Shown here piece after piece: positions 56,153-64,000 of a DNA stretch of 64,000 nt. The DNA is taken from contig CANNZV010000520.1 in NCBI GenBank assembly GCA_947561585.1, positions 62,001-126,000 of the forward strand, in the 5' to 3' direction. The notes below the pieces were generated by a model. That model did no database searches, was not told the origin of the DNA, and saw only the letters and a program-made list of their open reading frames with translations. Each line of letters starts with the position of its first letter. The stretch's first letter is position 1. The translations under genes and the position numbers were made by a program. This stretch comes from Caprella mutica. Taxonomy: Eukaryota > Arthropoda > Malacostraca > Amphipoda > Caprellidae.

Positions 56153-58386
56153 AAAACGATCTTCTAAAATACCAAGATTTTTATTTTGTATTGCTTTTTG
56201 TAGATATTTATTTGTTATTTGTACAGTAGAACTACTTTATAGAGAACTCCAGACCAGTGAATGTGTTAAGCTGCACACAGACCAAAAGAGTTTTTGCGAG
56301 CTTGGCGCGAAAAGAAGAAGGCGCGCAAACCAAAAGCGTGAATTCGCAGCAGTACCGCAGCTAGATAGTGTCTGGCTGATGGTCATTAGGTGGGGTGTAC
56401 TCCACCAACCACCCAAATGAATGTCAATAGATTTACCGATTCATATTTATTATTTACTGATTCATTGTTAAGTAGTGTATGATTTTAGTTACAAATATTC
56501 GTTTATGAAATAAGAAAATAAATTAATCATTAAAATAACCAGTTAAATATACAGAGAGAAAATAATTAACCCATATGAGTCATATCTAAGGAGTCACCAA
56601 TTTATGCTTTGAATCAATTTATAACGTGAGTTGGTTGCACTATGTTCATATGTTTTCACGTGTGTCAAAACAACTATGATGTGGTGTGTCATCAAACATT
56701 AGTTAATTCAATTCATTTTATGGATTGATTCAACTTACTATGAGAGTTAAAAGTTACTTTTTTGAGAATTTTAAAGTATGTTGAAACAACTATGACAGAG
56801 TGTATTATAGTAACTCACAAAGGCTGTTAATCCAATGTATCTGGTGTATAAATTAACTTGCTATGAGAGTTGGCGCTACTTTTTTTAAAACAACTATTTT
56901 GTTTAACCAACATCAATATAACTCATATTAAGTAGTACCTGCAACTCACCTCGTAGGTAGGGGAAAAATCAAACCATTCATATAAGTCAAAACAAATCAA
57001 ATTTAATTTCCTTTTTCTGTGTGTAGTAATTTTTATATTTATTTTTCTTCCATGATAGAAAATGAGAAACAGTCGGATAACTCAGAACTTCCCTTTCAAG
57101 AGCTGTGTCACAAAATGGGTTAAACAGTCATTCTATCAACAGCGCCTCATATAGTTGGTGGAAATAATAGAAAAATCAAAGAAGCACTAAATGAAAAGAT
57201 AAACTAATAATTTGCAGGATTATCATTGATGCGGGGGTCACACTAAAATTATTAATTGAAAATATAAGAGTTTTGACCCGAAAGAGTAAAAAATATAATT
57301 TTGATACATTACATTTATTGTATATGTATATAATTCATATTTGTATGCATTTGAATATATCCTTAAACCCATATTATAATAATAATAATTGAACTCTCAC
57401 TGAATGAACAGCAGGTACTGTACTAGTTATTATAAATCCATACAATGAGTAACATACATTGTGAAATAATAACATAAATGTATTTAAAGTGAATAGTCTA
57501 TTCTTTGATATATCCCACTGCCTATGCATTCATATTAAAATATATTTCTTTCGTATTGATAAATAAAATAGCATTTTCGGAAGGTTGGAAACATAAAGTT
57601 CTTTTATCAATATATTGTCCACCAAATCGATCTGTGCTTTAAAATTTTGGAAATTAACAGCTTATGTTCATGGCAGGGAGACGAACAAATAAGAATACAT
57701 ATATAATTTAAATATTTCAACAACTCTGAATTAACATTGTTTCTCACTGAAGAGTATCGAGTGATGTTAATTGCTTACAATATCTCTTTTAACCCTTACC
57801 CTAAAAGTCCGTTATGATGCAAACGTAATACATACTTTTTTACCCGTAGGATAATTTTTACATTTTATTTACGGGATATAGGGACTAGGAATCTAATGTG
57901 CTGTTGTGGTCCAATTCAAAAGTAAGCCTAACACTGAATGCTTTCCTGTCCTAGTCTATTGTCCTCTGTTAGATTGGCTCTAGACTTGGTAGTGCTAACA
58001 GCCACATTATCCGTAATGAGTCCATATTTGCCAAACAGTGTATTTTTATTTTGTGCCAATAAAAGTGAACCGGTCATTACCCGCTTTCATTTCCTGTGTA
58101 AGTGATAGACATTAATTAGATAAGTTACTGAATTATGGAAATAAAATGAACAATTAATTCTGCAGATATAAATTTGCGTATACTCACATTAAAATTTGAA
58201 AGTCTAGTGTCAATTCTAAAACTCAAGATGTGATGCATAACACATTCACCCTCTTCGTCCGATGTCTACCATCTTTCTACCTGCTCATATGCTTTGTGAA
58301 ACCATCTTTGGAGACAGTTGCCACGTGTCGTGGTTTGTTGCCTGTTATCACGCCTGCTCTTGCCGCTTTCTGTGTAGCAGTTCAAT
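56153..58386. other. No gene seen
   Basis: 2.2 kb with no recognisable coding sequence. At 57051-57094 lies the right half of a 17564-family MITE (aacagtcggataactcagaa). The rest is AT-rich and unassigned. Confidence 0.45.
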
Positions 58387-59006
58387 AGGAATAACCGTGA
58401 CCGGATAATTGCCACCCGCGGACAATTGCCACCCTAATTTTTTTTATCAGCCCCAAAATTTTTTTTAACAGGCTTCTTTAACTTAAAAGTTGGCGATAAA
58501 ATATGCATAATATTTCTTGTTCGATTAATCATGATTAATTTACACTTCAAGATACAAATTTCTTCATTCATCATTTATTGTTATTTTATAAAATAAATTA
58601 TTCCGATTGGTGATATAATAAATTATATATTGTTTTTATACGATTTATTTCCATCATACACTATATTTCCATTATACAATTGATCATTTCCATACTAAAT
58701 TAAACATTTCTTCCTTTATCGCCACTATCATTATTAAGCAAATATTTACAATTTAATATATGGCAAGCTACAGTATTTAAAATCATTCGCTCAAATTATA
58801 CAGTACAATATTTTAAATTTTTTAAACTCTTTCCACAGTATTCATTATAAATTTTCAAAATTTTCTTTCCGTTCTAGCGACCGGTTAGTAGTATTTAACT
58901 ATAAAAATATGTTTAATTAACGTTATCAATACACAACATTATTTATTCTTGATCAGTTGTTGATAAAAGTCTTTATTATCTTACCTAGTAAAGTTCTATA
59001 TTATTA

Positions 59007-59366
59007 CACTCAGAGAAACTATGATGCACTGAGGTGTTTGGAGTTCACTCTATGGCTTTGTCTCCAAAGCGAGACACTTTAGTGCATCAAACTTTAGTTT
59101 GGATGCAATAAAGTGCATCAGTTCGTTGCACCTTAGTGTCTTAGCTATAAGTTTGTTAAAATGATGGAAAAAATGAGGAAAGAATAATTTCCTCATCATT
59201 TTAACAAAATTTATGCCAAGACACTAAAGTGCGTCGAACTGATGCACTTTATTGCATCCAAACTAAAGTTTGAGTCTAAAGTTTCTAGCTTTAGAGACAA
59301 AGCCATTGAGTACATGAACTCGAAACACATGACTGCATCAGTTGGAGTTGTTTATTTTTCTCAGTG
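59007..59366. mobile_element. 360-bp foldback MITE with TATTA duplication
   Basis: The two halves are imperfect reverse complements: outer ends cactcagagaaac and, in reverse, cactgagaaaaataaac, with inner blocks gatgcactttattgcatcca and tcattttaacaaa. Flanks are tatta at 59002-59006 and 59367-59371. The transcript would form a long hairpin. Confidence 0.8.
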
Positions 59367-59454
59367 TATTAATTGATAATGGACAAACAATATGTATTTA
59401 CATTACTACTAATTAATTAAGAGAATTTTCAAGTGAAGAATCTTGATAATAGTT

Positions 59455-59629
59455 AGGGTTGTAACAATATGCTTTTATAATCATAGATCCTAATAATATT
59501 ATAAACATAGAGGAATAAACACTATTGATTCATTTTAAACCACCGGTATATAGAAATCAATACAATTGAATTTTTTCTCGTCTATGATATTCTTAATATC
59601 TATGACTTAAAGCATATTATCTTAACTCT
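59455..59629. mobile_element. MITE (agggttgtgacaatatgc family), copy 1
   Basis: Left agggttgtaacaatatgctt, right in reverse agagttaagataatatgctt. Both arms contain atagat(c/a)tta and atcatagac-like blocks. The better-preserved copy is at 61804-61982. Confidence 0.65.
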
Positions 59630-60053
59630 AATAATAATCATTAGAGTGGCAATTGTCCGAGGTGGCAACTGTCTGGGTGGCAGTTGTCCGGTTGGCAATA
59701 ATTATCCTAACACTAGGAATGACATGTAGCAAGGCTCATGCCTGAAAAGTGAATTAATTTGGGTTAGTCTTCTATAATTACCAACAGTTTTAGAAAACTA
59801 AAGGCTTTTTGGGGCAGACTAAATAAAATTTGATCACTATTCAGGCTGCATCCTAACTTATTCACTATACAGGAGTTAACTGTACATCGAGGAGATCTAC
59901 TCTATCTGTGATATTTTTTGCTTATATGGCTCATCTCTGAACAGAAATATATATATTAGTTTCATCAAAAAGAATAATTTCTAATAAAAAGAATATTTTA
60001 AATTATACGAATAATTTCTAGTATAAAGAATATTTTCTAATAAAAAGAAAATC

Positions 60054-61054
60054 GGAGCAAGTAAAGATAACGGACCAGAAATGAAGCTGATAAAGATAAC
60101 TAACCTGAAAGTAAGCTAGTAAAGATAACTAACCAGAAAGTAAGCTAGTAAAGATAACTAACCAGAAAGTAAGCTAGTAAAGATAACTAACCAGAAAGTA
60201 AGCTAGTAAAGATAACTAACCTGAAAGTAAGCTAGTAAAGATAACTAACCAGAAAGTAAGCTAATAAAGATAACTAACCTGAAAGTAAGCTAGTAAAGAT
60301 AACTAACCAGAAAGTAAGCTAGTAAAGATAACTAACCAGAAAGTAAGCTAGTAAAGATAACTAACCAGAAAGTAAGCTAGTAAAGATAACTAACCAGAAA
60401 GTAAGCTAGTAAAGATAACTAACCAGAAAGTAAGCTAGTAAAGATAACTAACCAGAAAGTAAGCTAGTAAAGATAACTAACCAGAAAGTAAGCTAGTAAA
60501 GATAACTAACCTGAAAGTAAGCTAGTAAAGATAACTAACCTGAAAGTAAGCTAATAAAGATAACTAACCTGAAAGTAAGCTAGTAAAGATAACTAACCAG
60601 AAAGTAAGCTAGTAAAGATAACTAACCAGAAAGTAAGCTAGTAAAGATAACTAACCAGAAAGTAAGCTAGTAAAGATAACTAACCAGAAAGTAAGCTAGT
60701 AAAGATAACGGACCAGAAAATTTTCTTTTACTTTAAAAATATTTGCTTTAGTATTTTATAATTATACAACCTTTTAAATGATAATATCAATGATTATTCA
60801 TATAATTTTGCATGATATATTAATTGAAAGAATTGATAAAAAACGAGACCCATTTTGAAGTTGTGAAGAACAAGTAGTAAAAAGATGGAAAAAATTTCTG
60901 GTTAAATCCTTTAATGTGGTACCTATGATTCCAAAATTATATTCTTATTCCAATTTTTGGTCAAATATTAAATAATTTAACTAAGTAAACATAACGGACC
61001 AGAATTTAACTTAGTAAAGTTAACGGACTGTTGTCTGCTATCTCTACTTGCTCC
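60054..61054. mobile_element. Possible 1-kb element with 29-bp array
   Basis: The left end ggagcaagtaaagataacgg and, in reverse, the right end ggagcaagtagagatagcag. The outer flanks on both sides are similar (ttttctaataaaaagaa), as if a repeat had been split or duplicated. Motifs of aacggaccagaa recur at 60068, 60706, 60993 and 61022. Non-coding. The array occupies the left two thirds. Confidence 0.5.
60062..60716 (+). repeat. 29-bp satellite
   Basis: About 22 copies of agaaagtaagctagtaaaga followed by taactaacc. Variation is mainly cca versus cct and ctagt versus ctaat. On the minus strand the unit reads gttatctttactag, which matches the core of the 19-bp satellite at 16213. Confidence 0.95.
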
Positions 61055-61157
61055 AGAATATTTTCTAATAAAAAGAATATTTATAATAAAAAGAATATTT
61101 ATTTTAGATATGTTCAAGATTATAGTTTTATGCTAAAACATATTGTCACAACCCGAG

Positions 61158-61195
61158 GGTGACCGGTATATTCCACCCCGGTAAGTTCCACCCCA
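61158..61195 (+). repeat. Solitary foldback-like terminus
   Basis: GGTGACCGGTATATTCCACC is followed by one more unit (ccggtaagttccaccc). It matches the consensus terminus of the foldback-like elements, but no inverted partner is visible downstream. Just before it, acatattgtcacaaccc (61139-61155) matches the right end of the small MITE family. Confidence 0.5.
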
Positions 61196-61803
61196 CTTAA
61201 CGGGTTAGGTTTGATTAGTTATTATTATTAATCGTTTATTAATATTTTATATAATACTAAATAACTTGCAATTTCATTATAACAAATTAACCCTTTTATT
61301 GACCAATCACAAGCTGTCTATTTTTTCACTGCACATGAGACAGAACAGCAGACAGATAGCAATTGTGTGAAACCTCTTTACTTGTTGAAGTATTTTGATT
61401 TTCAATCACAAGCTGATTTTCTTCACTATCTCCAACACAACAGCAATATTAAATGTAAGATGATAGTACTTCTTTTTAATCATTTTTTAATCTTTTATTT
61501 GGTATTTTGACTTCGAATAAATGTGATGTAAAATGGTTTTGACCGCAGGCTTATTTTGTGCCCCGGGGGTATTTTATTTTTTATTTTGTTTTTTGACCGG
61601 GAGGTTTTTGATGGGTTTTACGACTGCTGGATTACTGCCTTTTCCTACATGGAGAGAATGTGACCACGTGAGCTTTTGTTCTAGAATCAAAAACAGCAAC
61701 GTACGAGCAAAAAACGAAAACATTGAATGAGTTGTCTCTGCCAGCTAACCCCTCCACACCAGCGTAACTAAGTAAAAGTTACAATGTAATAATCGTTATA
61801 ATT
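61196..61803. other. No gene seen
   Basis: Unassigned. A 65-codon frame at 61533-61730 has no motif. Confidence 0.45.
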
Positions 61804-61982
61804 GGGGTTGTGACAATATCCATTTAAAATTATAGATATTAAGAATATCATAGACAAAACGAAATGAAATGGTATCGAATGCTCTATATATCACTGGTTT
61901 AGGACAATTAAATAGTCTTTAATTCAATCCGTCTATAATATTTTCAGGATTTATTATTTCAAACGCATATTGTCACAACCCT
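61804..61982. mobile_element. MITE (agggttgtgacaatatgc family), copy 2, 179 bp
   Basis: Left ggggttgtgacaatatccat, right in reverse agggttgtgacaatatgcgt. The arms pair over about 50 bp. A partial left end of the same kind (gggttgtgacaatatta) is at 55692. Confidence 0.75.
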
Positions 61983-62520
61983 AGTTATAAGATATATATA
62001 GTTATCGTAATTCAAGGGGTAATTTTATCCTGGCATTATGATTTTGTATTATTTCCTATCCATGGAAAACATCTAAATTTTCTTAGAGATAAGTCACCTT
62101 ACCTTTTGGTCCTCAAGTGAAATCACCTCTCACTCAGAGCTGGGAATTAAGAAATTTAAATGTACTTGAGTACAGTAAAACTCCTGAGTTATAAAGGTTT
62201 TTTTATGAAGCACCCGAGTAATGAAGAACCTGAATTATGAAATGCACCTCAGTTATGAAGTAGTTTTCTTTGTTTAAATCATAGAGAACTATAATTCTGG
62301 AGGTATAACTATACCTATTCCAAGTCAAGTAGGCAGAAGTGAATAATGAATTGGTAGATTTGAAAAATGAATTGGCACAAGTGAAAATCATATTGCAGAA
62401 GTAAAAATGAAAAATGCAAGTATGACAAGCAGTTACAATATAGAAGTGATATTTTTGTGAAAATTACAACTTCAATACAATAGTGTATTTTTTGCATTCT
62501 TCTACACCAGACTCTTCCAT
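61983..62520. other. No gene seen
   Basis: AT-rich and unassigned; overlapping short frames on the minus strand carry no motif. Confidence 0.4.
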
Positions 62521-62640
62521 ATAATAAGATAATACTCTATTATAGGATAATACTCTATTATAGGATAATACTCTATTATAGGATAATACTCTGTTATAGA
62601 ATAATACTCTATTATAGGAGTATAATACTCTATTAATATT
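62521..62640 (+). repeat. 18-bp tandem repeat (aggataatactctattat)
   Basis: About six copies. Related ggatgatac and ataggat motifs resume at 63762-63830, on the other side of the foldback-like element, suggesting that the element landed in this array. Confidence 0.9.
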
Positions 62641-62664
62641 ATAATATTACCCAATTATAGGTAG

Positions 62665-63759
62665 GGTACTAGGAATTTTCGCCCCAAGAAAATTTTCCGT
62701 ATAGGAAATTTCGCCGCAAAAAAATTCACCGTAAGAAAATTCACCGCAAGGAATTTTCGCCGTAAGGAATTTTCGCCGTAAATTCTATTTTCAACTCTCG
62801 CCTTAAGAACCCCAAACAAATAATTTAAAGTGATCCCCAAAATAATTTCTAGGGCCCTTCTCCAACCCCCGTTAATAGGATACTGATAAAAAGAGAAAGC
62901 AGACTATTTATACAATATTGTATATGAATAGTGACTTTATTCTGATTTTCAGTTTTATTCTAATTTAATTAAGTATGGGTTTAACGTATGCTTTGGCACC
63001 AAAGGCAATATTGCTTATGTCAAAAGGAAATTAAGTACAAGGGACAGGAGGAAGCAGTGAGAAGGGAATGTGGCTTCGTGAACAAAGCTTTGTGAACCGT
63101 CGGATTTAATGCTCATGGATGCAGAAAAGATACTACGAGAATGCAGTCACTTACCAAGGATGTGACGAAAAATGACACAAGTACCGGTGACTGCACTCAC
63201 GGATGGAAGAGGAATGTGAAGAGGTGATAGTAAATGAAGAATACCAGACTACCTACCTAATACAAAAATCTAAGACCTCGTAGTTGAAGATCATAATCAT
63301 TTCGCTATCCTCTAAAATTGCAAGTAGCATTATAAAATTTATAAGCATGGTAAAAAAAAATCAATTTTATTTGATGGACAATGAAACATAACAGAAGTTG
63401 ATCGTGTAATTGCATTTGGTAACAAGTTTACCAACTGATATCATGTAAACTTTCATGACATCATAAAAATTAAGTTTAATAGAAAAATAAAGAGCAATCT
63501 AAGAACAAATAATTAAGTTTGAATGTCTATCCAATTTTATATTTTCTTTGTATGAAATTGTTATTGTTTGCTATCAAGTGTCTTGTTAAACTATTGTGAC
63601 TCTCTCAATTCTAACAACTAATGTGGTGATCACTTAATTTGTCTGGGGTTCTCAAGTCGAGAGTTACAAGTCTTTACGGCGAAAATTCTTCGCGGCGAAT
63701 TTTCTTGCGGCGAAAAATTTCTTACGGCGAATTTTCTCACGGCGAAATTTCCGGTCACG
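62665..63759. mobile_element. 1.1-kb foldback-like element, ttcgccgtaaggaat arrays
   Basis: The left terminus GGTACTAGGAATTTTCGCC is followed by about seven 15-17-bp units (attttcgccgtaaggaa). The right side (63676-63759) holds about six in reverse, outermost CGTGACCGGAAATTTCGCC. The flanks are tataggtag (62656-62664) and tataggatg (63760-63768), 7 of 9 matching. The interior has no recognisable transposase. Confidence 0.75.
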
Positions 63760-63768
63760 TATAGGATG

Positions 63769-64000
63769 ATACCCAATAATTATTATAGGATGATACTCAA
63801 TTATAGGATACCACCTATAATTGTGTACTATCCCATAATGGAGTATTATATATGAAAATGTAAATCAGGAAGGCAAAGATTTACTATAAAGTTTAGGTTA
63901 GCAATGAATTGGTTATATTGAGTATAAACTGTGTTTTCTGTATTGTTTGAGATTTAAATGATGTGTATTATTTGTTAATGATTTAAATTTAGGCATAAAT
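63769..64000. other. No gene seen
   Basis: Remnants of the ataggat-type tandem repeat, then AT-rich sequence to the window end. Confidence 0.45.

Larger units (their letters stand above)
58396..59714. mobile_element. 1.3-kb foldback-like element, gacaattgccaccc arrays
   Basis: The left terminus CGTGACCGGATAATTGCC is followed by a second unit (ggacaattgccacc). The right side has four units in reverse, outermost AGTGTTAGGATAATTATTG. The flanks are aggaataac (58387-58395) and aggaatgac (59715-59723), 8 of 9 identical. Two MITEs are nested inside (59007-59366, 59455-59629). No coding sequence. Confidence 0.75.

Noticed and set aside
61533..61730. 65-codon hydrophobic open frame
   Set aside because: No motif, no conservation visible in the window, and low-complexity T-rich DNA explains the hydrophobic residues.

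Overview
The window is AT-rich eukaryotic DNA that is almost entirely mobile elements, their fossils and tandem repeats. The mix of Penelope-like, Gypsy, mariner (DD37D), Tc1, hAT, TTAA-targeting and Helitron-like sequences, together with very long minisatellites, fits an arthropod and most likely an insect. I cannot assign an order from sequence alone. I recognise no complete host gene; one possible terminal exon lies at 18016-18225. I saw no rRNA, tRNA or CRISPR array.

Layout. 1-4.1 kb: the right end of one foldback-like element, a perfect 42-bp hairpin and two elements with terminal inverted repeats (TIRs). 4.17-10.97 kb: a 6.8-kb foldback-like element that has been filled by a broken Penelope-like retroelement (reverse transcriptase plus GIY-YIG nuclease), two copies of a TA-flanked MITE and a Helitron-like fragment. 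12.1-14.9 kb: a frameshifted DD37D mariner and another TA-flanked element. 16.2-24.9 kb: a 19-bp satellite, a GC-rich TIR element, three minisatellites in a row, and LINE and Tc1 fossils. 25.5-26.8 kb: a hAT-type element with a perfect 8-bp target-site duplication (TSD). 28.4-35.5 kb: a mariner fossil running into a 20-bp satellite, two Helitron-like copies around an element with about 390-bp TIRs, then a second 20-bp satellite. 36.6-42.9 kb: two more foldback-like elements and a TTAA-flanked MITE. 43.3-55.0 kb: an older TIR element split by a complete Gypsy retrotransposon. 58.4-63.8 kb: two more foldback-like elements, small MITEs and a 29-bp satellite.

The best-preserved unit is the Gypsy element at 43629-53622, on the minus strand. 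Its 444-bp LTRs are identical to my eye, it has a 4-bp TSD (ataa), a polypurine tract, open gag and pol joined by a likely -1 frameshift, and a small third ORF for a membrane protein with an N-myristoylation-like start. It should be a recent insertion and may be active.

The most unusual pattern is a set of at least five elements (4166-10971, 36565-39601, 41843-42913, 58396-59714, 62665-63759). Each ends in inverted arrays of 15-17-bp units and is flanked by a 9-bp direct repeat (7 or 8 of 9 bases match). The arrays differ between elements, yet their outermost about 18 bp are related (roughly GGTGMYMGGAWAWTTSGCC), and every array unit looks like a copy of that terminus. They resemble Drosophila Foldback elements in architecture. 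A second theme is that five separate minisatellites share a CTAG core, the same tetranucleotide that ends the Helitron-like copies beside two of them.
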